Assembly: GCF_016773205.1 (NCBI RefSeq)
Contig: NZ_JAETWB010000003.1
Location: 310,001 to 374,000, forward strand
Origin: Belnapia arida
GTDB lineage: Bacteria; Pseudomonadota; Alphaproteobacteria; Acetobacterales; Acetobacteraceae
Direction of reading: 5' to 3'
DNA: 64,000 bases
The position numbers were made by a program, and so were the translations under genes. The notes under the pieces were generated by a model, which searched no databases, was not told the DNA's origin, and was given only the letters and a program-made list of their open reading frames with translations. Shown here in pieces: positions 28,057 to 36,973 of this stretch. Position 1 is the stretch's first letter; every line of letters begins with the position of its first letter.

Positions 28057-31000
28057 ATGGCCATGGCCCCCGTCATCATCGGGTTGCTCAACGATACCGG
28101 CACCCCGGGGGATGGCATCACGGCCGATCCCAACCCCCAGCTCCGCGGCACGGCCACGCCCGGCACGCTGGTCCGGCTGATGCTCGGCAACACCCAGATC
28201 GGCAGCGCCACCGCGGACGCGGAGGGGAATTGGCAGGCGCTGGCCAACATCATAGGCGAGCAGGACGTCCTCCTCGTCGCCCGTGGCCCGGATGGCGACA
28301 GCGCTCCCTTCCGCCTCGCCGTGGACCAGTCCGCCCCCGCGGCCCCGGTGCCGACCGGCTTCGCCGGCGACACCACCGGCAACCGCAGCCAGCCCGTCTG
28401 GCAGACGGTCGACACCACCCCCGCCGTCTCCGGCACCGCCGAGGCCGGGGCCGTCATCCGCGCCTATGACGGCACCAGGCTCCTCGCCACCACCACCGCC
28501 GACGGCACCGGTGCCTGGCAGCTCGCCCTCGGCACCCTGCCGCTCGGGCAGTACTACGCCATCGGCCTCGATGCCGAGGACGGCGCCGGCAACGTCTCGG
28601 CCCGCGCCACGCTGGACCTCCGCGTCGGCGAGACGACGCTGCCGGTCGTCACCGCCGTGGCCGGCCCCGCCGCCGGCAATTACCAGGCCGGCCAGACGCT
28701 CGACATCACCATCCAGTTCAACAAGCCGGTGGTAGTGGCCACCCCGCCGGGCGGCGCCGGCCCTGTGCTGGAGGTGCTGGTCGGCGACCAGGTGCTGGCC
28801 GCCAGCCATGTCGCCAGCCCGGCCCCGCACCGGCTGACCTTCCGCCTCACCCTGCCGGCCGGCGCCTCGGACCAGGACGGCATCGCCCTCGGCCAGATCG
28901 TCCAGGCCGGCGGGACGATCAAGGACAGCTCGAACAACCCACTCTCCGGCGGGCTGGTTGGCGTGCCGGACCTCTCCGGCGTGCTGGTCCGGGCCGACCT
29001 CGCCCCGCCGGCACTCACCGGCATCACCGGCCCCGCCCCCGGCAACCACCCGGCGGGTGACATGCTCGTCTTCGCCCTCGCCTTCGACGAGGCGGTGCAG
29101 CTGCAGCTCGGCGCCCCCGCCCCGGTGCTGGAGGTGGTGATCGGCGGCACCACCTTGCAGGCGGCGTTGCTCGGCCATCCGGCGGCCAACAAGCTCTCCT
29201 TCGGCCTGGTCGTCGAAGCCGAAGCGAAGGCTCAGGCGGGCATCGCCCTCGGCCGGCTGATCGGCGGCGGGGCGATCACCGACAAGGTCGGCAATGTCTG
29301 GTCCGGCGCGCTCGGCACCGTACCGGACTTCTCCAACGTCCTGGTCCAGGCCGATAACACCCCACCCGCAATCCAGGCCGCAGTGCCTCGGAGCCCCGGC
29401 CCGGTTGGGCTTGGCGGCAGCCTCGTCATCGACCTGCAGATGAGCGAGGCGGTCGCCGTTGCGGGCGGCAAGCCGGCGCCGGTGCTCAACCTCTCGATCG
29501 GCGGCCAGGCGATGCAGGCAACCCTGCTCGCCGGCACTGACCCCACCGTGCTCCGCTTCGCCCTCGCCATGCCCGACGGGCGGCAGGGGCTTGGCGCTAC
29601 CGTCACCGGCCTCAGCGATCCCGGCGGCGCCGTCACCGACCTCGCCGGCAATGTGCTGGCGCCGGCCCTGCCGGTCTCCCCCGGCCTCGCCGCCCTGCTG
29701 ATCGATACCGTCGCGCCGACAGCGAGCCTCATCGCCCCCGCCGATGGCCGTTACATCCCGGGCCAGCTGCTGCGCTTCGCCCTCTCGGCCAGCGAGGCGA
29801 TGCATCTCGCCGATGGTCAGACCTTGCCGAGCCTGCTGATCGATGCCGGCGGCACCGCCCGCCATGCGTCGTTCGATCCTTTCCGCAGCACCCCGACCAG
29901 CCTCGCCTTCACCTTCCGCGTACAGGAGGGCGACCTGGCGCGGGGCGGCATCCGCGTCACCGCCCTCGAGGATCCCGAACAGCGGCTCCAGGACGCTGCC
30001 GGCAACCCGCTGCACCTCACCCTGCCCGGCACCACGCTCGGTGTCAGCCTCTGGCCGGCCGACCAGGCGCCGCCCACCTTCCGTCACCTGGATGGCATGG
30101 CCCATGGCGGCGCCATCGACCTCGCCCTGGTCTTCTCCGAAGCCATCCGCCTGGCGGGCGGGACACCGGTGCTCAACCTGATGGTGGACGGCACGCCGAT
30201 GCAGGCGGCGTTCGGTGCCGGGTCGGACGGGCCGCGCCTGCCCTTCCACCTCGACCTGCCGGAGGGCACCGCACCGCAGACGATCCTGCTGACTGGTCTC
30301 GATCTTGGCGGCGGCCAGCTCACCGACCTGGCCGGCAATGCCTGGGGCGGCACGGGCATCCCGGCCGGGGCGGCGGTGCATCCCGGCGCCGGCGCCGGCG
30401 GGGCGGGTGATGACCTCTACCTCGTCGGCAGTCGCGGCCCGCTTCCGCAGGAGGCGGCGGATGGCGGTCATGACACTGTGGTCAGCACCGTCAGCATCGC
30501 CCTCCCGGCGCATCTGGAGGCGCTTGTCCTCGCGGCCGGGGCCGGCGCCATCAACGGCAGCGGCAATGCCGCGGCCAATGCCATCACCGGTAACGAGAGC
30601 GCCAACTTCCTCTCCAGCGGCGCGGGCGACGATACGCTGGCCGGCGGCGCCGGCCCGGACCGGCTGGCCGGCGGCGCCGGCGATGACGTGCTGGACGGCG
30701 CCTCCAGCCTCGGCGAGGCGGACTGGCTGAGCGGCGGGCCGGGCGACGATGCCTATCGCATCGACACCCCCGGCGACGTCGTCCTCGAGGCCTCGGGCGG
30801 CGGCCGGGACACGGTCTTCGCTGCCATTCCCGGCGGCGGCTACACCCTTGCGGCCCATCTCGAATCCCTGGTGCTGCTCGGCACCACGCGCACTGGCCAG
30901 GGCAACGGCCTCGCCAACGCCGTCACCGGCAATGGCGGTGCGAATTGGCTGAACGGCGCGGCGGGCAACGACACGCTCGACGGCGGCCCGGGCCATGACG

Positions 31001-31254
31001 TGCTGCTGGGCGGGGTGGGGGCCGACCTCTTCCTCTTCGCCCGCGGCAGCGGCGCCGACCGCATCGGCGACTTCACCCCGGGCATCGACCACATCCGCCT
31101 CGCCGGCTTCGGCCCTGGCAGCTTCACCGACGTGCTGGCGGCCATGGCGGACCAGCCCGGCGGCGCGATGATCGATCTCGGCGGAGGCGACGGCATCACC
31201 CTCGCGGGAGTGCAGAAATCAGCGCTCTCGGCGGCGGATTTTCTCTTCGCCTAG
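28057..31254 (+). CDS. large repeat protein with Ig-like modules and C-terminal RTX repeats
   Basis: A 1065-residue probable type I-secreted protein without N-terminal signal peptide. Two bacterial Ig-like modules (about 1-195) are followed by about five modules of 110-130 residues, each starting like PPxLTGITGPAPGNHPAG and containing LxFxxxFxExV (similar to SWM/Ig-like repeats), and by RTX calcium-binding blocks at about 845-985 (GAGDDTLAGGAGPDRLAGG, GNDTLDGGPGHDVLLGG). The last 50 residues resemble a type I secretion signal (aliphatic, low charge). ATG at 28057 has AGGA just upstream. No HlyB/HlyD/TolC genes are in the window, so export must use a distant system. A YcaO gene starts 14 bases downstream. 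Probable adhesin or matrix protein. Confidence 0.82.
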   Translation: MAMAPVIIGLLNDTGTPGDGITADPNPQLRGTATPGTLVRLMLGNTQIGSATADAEGNWQALANIIGEQDVLLVARGPDGDSAPFRLAVDQSAPAAPVPTGFAGDTTGNRSQPVWQTVDTTPAVSGTAEAGAVIRAYDGTRLLATTTADGTGAWQLALGTLPLGQYYAIGLDAEDGAGNVSARATLDLRVGETTLPVVTAVAGPAAGNYQAGQTLDITIQFNKPVVVATPPGGAGPVLEVLVGDQVLAASHVASPAPHRLTFRLTLPAGASDQDGIALGQIVQAGGTIKDSSNNPLSGGLVGVPDLSGVLVRADLAPPALTGITGPAPGNHPAGDMLVFALAFDEAVQLQLGAPAPVLEVVIGGTTLQAALLGHPAANKLSFGLVVEAEAKAQAGIALGRLIGGGAITDKVGNVWSGALGTVPDFSNVLVQADNTPPAIQAAVPRSPGPVGLGGSLVIDLQMSEAVAVAGGKPAPVLNLSIGGQAMQATLLAGTDPTVLRFALAMPDGRQGLGATVTGLSDPGGAVTDLAGNVLAPALPVSPGLAALLIDTVAPTASLIAPADGRYIPGQLLRFALSASEAMHLADGQTLPSLLIDAGGTARHASFDPFRSTPTSLAFTFRVQEGDLARGGIRVTALEDPEQRLQDAAGNPLHLTLPGTTLGVSLWPADQAPPTFRHLDGMAHGGAIDLALVFSEAIRLAGGTPVLNLMVDGTPMQAAFGAGSDGPRLPFHLDLPEGTAPQTILLTGLDLGGGQLTDLAGNAWGGTGIPAGAAVHPGAGAGGAGDDLYLVGSRGPLPQEAADGGHDTVVSTVSIALPAHLEALVLAAGAGAINGSGNAAANAITGNESANFLSSGAGDDTLAGGAGPDRLAGGAGDDVLDGASSLGEADWLSGGPGDDAYRIDTPGDVVLEASGGGRDTVFAAIPGGGYTLAAHLESLVLLGTTRTGQGNGLANAVTGNGGANWLNGAAGNDTLDGGPGHDVLLGGVGADLFLFARGSGADRIGDFTPGIDHIRLAGFGPGSFTDVLAAMADQPGGAMIDLGGGDGITLAGVQKSALSAADFLFA

Positions 31255-31268
31255 GCTAGGTTCGGCGG

Positions 31269-32549
31269 ATGCACGAGACCGCCGCGCTCTGCGAGGCCGC
31301 CGCCCGCCACCTGCTCAATCCGTCCGGCCCGGCCACCCCGGATCTGCGGGACTTCCTCGCCTGGCTCGGCTGCCCGGTCCCCGCCACGCCCGGCCCGGCG
31401 GAGCGCAACCGCGCCCTGCTGTTCCGCGCCGCCGGCCGCTTCACCCGGCTCTTCACCCTCGATTGCCCGACCGCCCCCGGCCTCGCCGTCTTCGGGGCGG
31501 AGGTGCCCGTCGGCGCTGGCCTCGCCAGCGTCTCGGGCGTCGGGGCCAGCCTGATCGAGGCCTTCGAGGGCTGCGTGGGTGAGGGGGTGGAGCTGCTCTC
31601 CGCGCTTGAATCGCCTGCGGATGGCGCCCACCTCGGCCCGCCGCCGTCCCGGTCCGAACATGCGGAATGGCTCGCCCGCATCCTGCCTGAGGGCGCCGCA
31701 CCCAAGGCCTGGATCGAGCTTCTCCGCCTCGATGCGCCGGGCAGCGCCTGGCTGCCGGCCGGCCTCTGCCTTCGCCACCCGCAGCCGGACTTCACCCCAC
31801 CCTGGCCGCTCAGCATCGGCTGCGCCGCCGGGCCGACGCCGGAGGCCGCCGCCCTCCATGCGCTGCTGGAGCTGGTCGAGCGCGACGCCGCCGCCCTCTG
31901 GTGGCGCGGCGGGCAGCACGGCCGCCCGGTCGCGCTGGAGGATCCGGCCATGGCCGTCGCCGCCCCGCTCATCGCCCGGCTGCGCCAGGGCGATGAGCGG
32001 CGGCAGAGCTGGCTGCTCGACCTCACCAGCGATCTCGGCGTCCCCGTCATCGCCGCCATCTCGGCCGGGCCGGAGGGGGAGGGGTTTTGCTGCGGCCTCG
32101 CCGCCCGCACCTCCCGGGCCGCGGCCGCCCGCGCCGCCATCCTGGAGATGGCCCAGATGGAGATGGCCCATGCCGTCGTCCTGGCGAAGCAGGAGGAGTC
32201 CGGGCCGGACGTGCTCAACGCCCGTGACCGGGCGCTGCTCCGCCGCTATCACGGCATCCGGGCCGGGGACTGCGCCCTGCTTCATCCCGTGGGCCCCGCC
32301 GCCCCTGGCGCTGGCCTGCCCGCCGATCCCGCCGCCGCCATGGCGATGCTGGTCAGCCGGCTCGGTGCGCGGGGCCTGCCGGTTCTTGCCCTTGATCTGA
32401 CGCGGCAGGAGCTTGGCCTCCCCGCCATGCGCCTCGTCGTCCCGGGGCTGGAGGTCGAACCCTCCCGAACCATAGGTGGAAGGCTTCGCGCGGCCATCGC
32501 CCGCACGGGCGGCGGCGATTGCCATACCGGCGGAATTGCGTTGATGTGA
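31269..32549 (+). CDS. YcaO-like family protein
   Basis: The 426-residue protein has YcaO hallmarks: GVGASLIEAFEGCVGEGVE (residues 91-109, the SxxEAxE ATP/Mg segment) and GPTPEAAALHALLELVERDA (188-207), then the RTSRAAAARAAILEMAQ region. YcaO enzymes activate peptide backbone amides with ATP to make azolines, thioamides or amidines, or modify ribosomal proteins as in E. coli YcaO. The C-terminus (GGIALM) lacks the PxPxP tail found in azoline-forming members. No TfuA, dehydrogenase or leader-binding partner is adjacent, and no precursor peptide was found in the short gaps. It starts 14 bases after the large RTX gene, and the BTAD regulator starts 37 bases after its stop. Target unknown. Confidence 0.78.
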   Translation: MHETAALCEAAARHLLNPSGPATPDLRDFLAWLGCPVPATPGPAERNRALLFRAAGRFTRLFTLDCPTAPGLAVFGAEVPVGAGLASVSGVGASLIEAFEGCVGEGVELLSALESPADGAHLGPPPSRSEHAEWLARILPEGAAPKAWIELLRLDAPGSAWLPAGLCLRHPQPDFTPPWPLSIGCAAGPTPEAAALHALLELVERDAAALWWRGGQHGRPVALEDPAMAVAAPLIARLRQGDERRQSWLLDLTSDLGVPVIAAISAGPEGEGFCCGLAARTSRAAAARAAILEMAQMEMAHAVVLAKQEESGPDVLNARDRALLRRYHGIRAGDCALLHPVGPAAPGAGLPADPAAAMAMLVSRLGARGLPVLALDLTRQELGLPAMRLVVPGLEVEPSRTIGGRLRAAIARTGGGDCHTGGIALM

Positions 32550-32586
32550 CGCCCGGTTCAGCCGCGAGCATCCAGGCCCGGAGTTG

Positions 32587-34671
32587 ATGGAGCAGTCACC
32601 GCAGCAGGCCATCACCTCGGGGGGGCGGGCCGCATCGGTGGCGCCGGAGCTGCTCAGTGCCTCGCTCTTCGGCCCGCTGCGCGCCAGCTTCTCCGGCCAC
32701 GAATTGCGCCTGCGCAGCCGCAAGGCGCGTGCCCTGCTCGGCTATCTGCTGCTGAGCGAGAGCGGCGAGGAAAGCCGCGAGCGCCTGGTCGGCCTGCTCT
32801 GGAGCGAGACGGGCGAGGACAAGGCCCGCGCTTCGCTCCGCCAGGTGGTGCATGAGCTGCGCGAGGCGATGGAGGCCGCCGGCTGCAACGCCCTTCGCGC
32901 CGGCCGTCTCACCGTCACCCTCGACCTCGCCCTCGCCCGGCCCGATGCGCGCGACGTGCTGCAATCCGCCGAGCGCGGCGTCGCCCATCCGCTGCTGCTG
33001 TCGACGCCGCGGCTGAGCGAGGCGCTGCTGCAAGGCCTCGACGACCTCGACCCGGCCTTCCGCGGCTGGCTGACCGTCACCCGCCAGGCCTTTCACGACC
33101 GGCTGATCCGCGCCCTCGAGTCGGCGTTGCGCGTCGAGAGCCAGCCACGCAGCCTGCTTCAGCGCCTGGCCGAAGCGATCCTGATGCTCGACCCGACGCA
33201 TGAGGAAGCCTGCCGCGCCCTGATGCGCGGCAGCGCCGAGGCGGGCGACACAGTCGCCGCGCTCCGCGCCTATGAGCAGCTCTGGCGCCTGCTGGAGGAA
33301 GAGTACGACACCGAGCCCTCCGCCGCGACCCAGGCCCTCGTCGCCGAGATCAAGCTTGGCACCATCGCCCCTAGCCTCGCCGAGCCCGTCCCGCTGCCCG
33401 CAGCCCGGATCGAGGCGCTGGCCCCCGCGCCGGTGCCGCGCCCCAGCGGCACCCCGGCCCGCATCGCCCTGCTCGTCGAGCCCTTCGCGGTCAACGGTGT
33501 CGGGCCGGACCAGATGCACCTGGCGCTCGGCTTCCGCCACGACCTCATCGCCTGCCTGGTGCGCTTCCGCGAGTGGTTCGTCGTCGATGGCCCCTCGATG
33601 CCGAGCGCCGAGCAGACCGGCAGCCGCGTCTCCGCCCGCTACCGCGTCAGCGCGACCGCCTACCAGGTCGGCGACCGCATCAGCCTCGTCCTCACCCTCG
33701 CCGAGCAGGACAGCGGCATCTTCATCTGGTCGGAGCGGATGGAGCTTCGCCTCGACGGCTGGTTCGAGGCGCATCGCGACATCGTCCGCCGCATCGCCAT
33801 CGCGCTGAACCTGCAGATCTCCTCGGCGCGGCTGCAGCGCCTTGCGGTCGAGGCCGACATCTCGCTCGAGGCCTATGACCGCTGGTTGCGCGCGACGGCC
33901 ATGATCCGCAGCTTCAGCCCGCAGAATTGGGCCCGCGCCGGGCAGCTCTTCCGCGAATGCATCGAGCGAACGCCAGGCTTCTCCTCGGCCTTCAGCGGCC
34001 TCGCCCAGATGGAGAATTCGGTCCACATCATTCATCCCGGCGAGCGCCGCAGCCGCGAGCGCGAGGCCCGCGCGGTGGAGCTCGCCCGCCGCGCCGTGCA
34101 TCTCGACCCGACCGATTCGCGCGCCCAGCTGACGCTCGGCTGGTCGCTGGCGATGAGCGGCCACCACGCCCAGGCCGAGGTGCCGATGCGCCTCGCCTGC
34201 GAGCTCAACCCGAACGACAGCTGGACGCTGATCTCGGCCGCGCTGTTCCACAGCTTCGCCGGCAACCACGAGCGGGCAGCGGAACTCGCGGCCCAGTCGC
34301 TCGAGATGTCGCTGATGCCGAGCCTCACCCATTGGGGCTATCAGGTGACGATCGCCTATCTCGCCGGCGACGATGCCGGCACGCTCGACGCCTGCGACCG
34401 CGCGCAGGACGTGATCCGCACCCTGCCGGCCTGGCGCGCCGCGGCGCTGGCCCGGCTCGGCCGTATCGAGGAGGCGGAGGAGGCCGCCGCGCGCTACCTC
34501 AATGGCGTGCGCGACAGCTGGTTCGCCGAGGCGCTGCCGAGCGACCTCGACATGGTGCGCTGGCTGCTGCACCTCTACCCGATCCGCCGCGCCGAGGAAT
34601 GGAACCGCCTGCGCGACGGCATCGCCGCCGCCGGGCTGCCGACCTACGGCGCCCGGCACGGCGACTGGTAG
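32587..34671 (+). CDS. BTAD (SARP-like) regulator with TolB/FlgO-like and TPR domains
   Basis: A 694-residue protein. Residues about 28-260 form an OmpR-type DNA-binding and bacterial transcriptional activation domain (RSRKARALLGYLLLSESGEESRERLVGLLWSE, then the TPR-like AILMLDPTHEEACRALMRG and YDTEPSAATQALVAEI). About 297-430 resembles the TolB/FlgO-like domain of CadC and adenylate-cyclase regulators (RIALLVEPFAVNG, ISLVLTLAEQDSGIFIWSERME). The rest is TPR-rich (ERTPGFSSAFSGLAQME, HLDPTDSRAQLTLGWSLAMSG). It is probably a one-component regulator with an internal sensor. It may control the adjacent YcaO/RTX genes or the peroxidase operon on the other strand; both are inferences. The ATG at 32587 is chosen over the preceding TTG. 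Confidence 0.8.
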   Translation: MEQSPQQAITSGGRAASVAPELLSASLFGPLRASFSGHELRLRSRKARALLGYLLLSESGEESRERLVGLLWSETGEDKARASLRQVVHELREAMEAAGCNALRAGRLTVTLDLALARPDARDVLQSAERGVAHPLLLSTPRLSEALLQGLDDLDPAFRGWLTVTRQAFHDRLIRALESALRVESQPRSLLQRLAEAILMLDPTHEEACRALMRGSAEAGDTVAALRAYEQLWRLLEEEYDTEPSAATQALVAEIKLGTIAPSLAEPVPLPAARIEALAPAPVPRPSGTPARIALLVEPFAVNGVGPDQMHLALGFRHDLIACLVRFREWFVVDGPSMPSAEQTGSRVSARYRVSATAYQVGDRISLVLTLAEQDSGIFIWSERMELRLDGWFEAHRDIVRRIAIALNLQISSARLQRLAVEADISLEAYDRWLRATAMIRSFSPQNWARAGQLFRECIERTPGFSSAFSGLAQMENSVHIIHPGERRSREREARAVELARRAVHLDPTDSRAQLTLGWSLAMSGHHAQAEVPMRLACELNPNDSWTLISAALFHSFAGNHERAAELAAQSLEMSLMPSLTHWGYQVTIAYLAGDDAGTLDACDRAQDVIRTLPAWRAAALARLGRIEEAEEAAARYLNGVRDSWFAEALPSDLDMVRWLLHLYPIRRAEEWNRLRDGIAAAGLPTYGARHGDW

Positions 34672-34678
34672 GCCAGCG

Positions 34679-35101
34679 TCACTGGCAATTGGCGATCGAG
34701 TAGTCGCCGATGCGCTGCGCATGGAATTTCATCCGTGCATCCTTGTCTGGCAGCGCTGGTGCGACGCAGCCGAAGTGGTCGTTGTAGAAGCCCGGCAGAG
34801 CGTAGTCCTTCTTCGCCAGCCGCTTTTCCGAAGCCTCGACCAGGTCGGGCGGCGGCAGGCGCAACAGCAGCGTGTCGCTCCGCCCGACGACGACCTGCAG
34901 CTTCTGGATGCGCGCCGGCAGGGTGAGGCCGGTATTCGCCGCGGCGAGCTGCCGCTTCACCTCATCGAGGGTCTCCGGCACCGGGTATTCATGGCCGTTC
35001 CCGACATAGTCGTTGCCGGTGGCCCAGGTCTTGATGAGCTTGCCCCAGTTCTCGTAGTTGATCGGGGTCATGTTGACGGGTTCGGTCGGGTCCAGGGCCA
35101 T
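34679..35101 (-). CDS. uncharacterised protein downstream of haem peroxidase
   Basis: A 140-residue soluble protein with no signal peptide or membrane segment. It begins MALDPTEPVNMTPINYENWGK split over a short helix, has a helical middle (ETLDEVKRQLAAANTG, LVEASEKRLAKKDY) and ends with two cysteines (HFGC and ANCQ). I do not recognise the family. The start lies 20 bases downstream of the peroxidase stop on the same strand, so the two are in one operon; a strong AAGGAGAC ribosome site precedes the ATG. A partner, maturation factor or substrate of the peroxidase is plausible but not shown. Its stop is 7 bases from that of the convergent BTAD regulator. Confidence 0.6.
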   Translation of the reverse strand: MALDPTEPVNMTPINYENWGKLIKTWATGNDYVGNGHEYPVPETLDEVKRQLAAANTGLTLPARIQKLQVVVGRSDTLLLRLPPPDLVEASEKRLAKKDYALPGFYNDHFGCVAPALPDKDARMKFHAQRIGDYSIANCQ

Positions 35102-35121
35102 CGTTTGTCTCCTTCGTGGGA

Positions 35122-36789
35122 TCAGATGAATGCGGGGTCCGCCGCCTCCAGGCGGAGCCTCCGGGCGATGAAGGCCACCAGCCCCGGCATGTCCTCGACG
35201 AGCGGCGGATCGACGAAGCGGGTGTCTCCGAGCCAGGCGGCGCAGAGCCGGTCGAAGGCGGCGCCGAGCTCGCCCTCGCCCTCCGAGGCCAGCCGCTCCC
35301 GCGCCAGCGCGCCATAGACCGTCTCGGCAACCAGCAGCGAGCCGAGCGTGCCGAGCCGCTCGCCTCCCGCCTCGTGCTCCGCCTCGAACAGGATGTAGAA
35401 GGGCAGGGGCGGCTCGGCGGCGAGCGCCGCGACATCCGCTGGCGTCAGCAGGCTGACCGCACTGTCGCGCCCAAGCCAGGCGGCGAGCGCCGCCTCCCGC
35501 GCCGCCGGGTCGGCCAGCAGCGGCGATTGCGCGGCGAGCCCCGGCCGCAGCGCCGCCACCCGGGCGCAGAGGTCGCGCACCGAGCGCATGCCAGTGAGCG
35601 AGGCGCTCATCAGGTCGCGGAAGGCAACCCCCGCCGGGTCGCCAGGCTCGATCGGGTCGAAGAACCCGTCGCCCATCAGCATCGCCGTGTAGCGCGGCCC
35701 GAGCCTCATCGAGAGGTTCGGCGCGGGCTGGTCCGGCATCTCGTAGAATTGGGACCAGCGGATCAGCCAGTCCCGCGTCAACGGCACGGCATTCGGCCCG
35801 CGCGTCGAGTTCTGCCGCAGCAGGTCGGCGAGCGTCGCATCATCGAAGCCGCCGATGCGGTAGGTGTCGCGCAGCATCGCATGGCCGAAGCGGAAGGCGC
35901 CGTGCGAGAACTCCAACGGCAGGCCGGGCCCTGGCTGCGGTTCCAGCCATTCGGGCGCGGGGTTGTCGTAGAGCGCGCGGACCTCCGGGTCGAGCAGCCG
36001 CGGCAGCAGGTCGTGGCGCAGCACGCTGCGGAAGACGAGGATCGTCGCCTCCTGCGCCACGGCGAAGCGTGCCGCCGTCCGCTCACGAAGCGCGCGGGCC
36101 GTCAGCGTCCCGGGCTTCGGCAGCATGTCGATCAGCGCGTTGTGCAGCATCTGGAAGAGGCAGGTGAGCTGTGACAGCGGCGCACTCTGGTCGTTCCTCG
36201 AATCGGCGATCAGCGCCTCGCCCCGCCCGGCGCCGGCGAAGCCGCCGCGGTTGCCGAGCGTCCCCGGCGTCGCTGCGCGCGCGATGTCGCGGAAGCAGGA
36301 TGCATCGCCCTTCGCCCCGGCATGTGCCGAGAGGCGGAAGCGGCTGCGGGTCTGGTCGCGCGCATCGTCCAGGGCGAAGGCGAAGGGGCAGGCGCCCGGC
36401 CCGCCGCCATAGAGCGTCCGCAGCCGGAGCGGCGCGCCATGCACGTTGGCGACGCCCGGATCGGGCCCGCCCGCCGCCCAGAAGGCCATGCTGGTCGAGA
36501 CCATGTCATGCGCGGCGAGCTGCGCCAGATAGGTATAGCCCGAGGGCAGGTTCGGATTCTCGGAGGCGCCCGGTGGCCGCGTGCCCATCAGCGTGGCGAG
36601 GCCGCGCAGCCGCCGCCGCAGCGTGGCGAGTGCGGCGGGCGAGCTGCGTGGGTCCTCGCCATCCACCTGGAAGCGCTCCGCCGCAGCGGGCTGGCCGAAG
36701 ACGTGGCGGAAGCCCGGCAGTGGGCCGAGGATGCCGCCCGCTGCCGCGCCGCCAAAGGGGCAGGCCCCCGCAGAACCGCTCTCCGTCAT
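35122..36789 (-). CDS. animal-type (An_peroxidase) haem peroxidase
   Basis: This 555-residue protein resembles the peroxidase-cyclooxygenase superfamily. Key features: distal His-Asp in YLAQLAAHDMVST (H94), the catalytic Arg context ADSRNDQSAPLSQLTCLFQM (R198) with HNALID, and the proximal His in EFSHGAFRFGHAMLRDTYRI (H303). Bacterial members use peroxide to halogenate or oxygenate lipids or phenols. There is no signal peptide, so it is likely cytosolic or exported by an unusual route. The ATG at 36789 has a GGGAGG ribosome site. An unknown 140-residue protein follows in the operon. Divergent neighbour is the PRGYAGD methyltransferase. Substrate unknown. Confidence 0.85.
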   Translation of the reverse strand: MTESGSAGACPFGGAAAGGILGPLPGFRHVFGQPAAAERFQVDGEDPRSSPAALATLRRRLRGLATLMGTRPPGASENPNLPSGYTYLAQLAAHDMVSTSMAFWAAGGPDPGVANVHGAPLRLRTLYGGGPGACPFAFALDDARDQTRSRFRLSAHAGAKGDASCFRDIARAATPGTLGNRGGFAGAGRGEALIADSRNDQSAPLSQLTCLFQMLHNALIDMLPKPGTLTARALRERTAARFAVAQEATILVFRSVLRHDLLPRLLDPEVRALYDNPAPEWLEPQPGPGLPLEFSHGAFRFGHAMLRDTYRIGGFDDATLADLLRQNSTRGPNAVPLTRDWLIRWSQFYEMPDQPAPNLSMRLGPRYTAMLMGDGFFDPIEPGDPAGVAFRDLMSASLTGMRSVRDLCARVAALRPGLAAQSPLLADPAAREAALAAWLGRDSAVSLLTPADVAALAAEPPLPFYILFEAEHEAGGERLGTLGSLLVAETVYGALARERLASEGEGELGAAFDRLCAAWLGDTRFVDPPLVEDMPGLVAFIARRLRLEAADPAFI

Positions 36790-36973
36790 CCCTTGCCTCC
36801 CCACGGCATCGTCCCGGGCATGCTGCGTGCGCCTGCGTGAGCCTAGCGTGATTTCTCCTGCCCTGGCGAAGCGCCAGGCGCAATCACGCTGGGGTCACGC
36901 TGGCCTTGCCATGGTGCGGTCATGCGATGGCCACCCCCGCTGATCGGTGGCCAGAAAGAGCAGTGAGGCGACC

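Noticed and set aside
34672-34686. GCCAG-CGTCA-CTGGC hairpin between the BTAD and peroxidase-partner genes as a terminator.
   Set aside because: Only a 5-bp stem and no T run.
34679-35101. The 140-residue protein as a RiPP precursor for YcaO.
   Set aside because: It is too long, no leader resembling known families is seen, and it lies on the opposite strand in the peroxidase operon.
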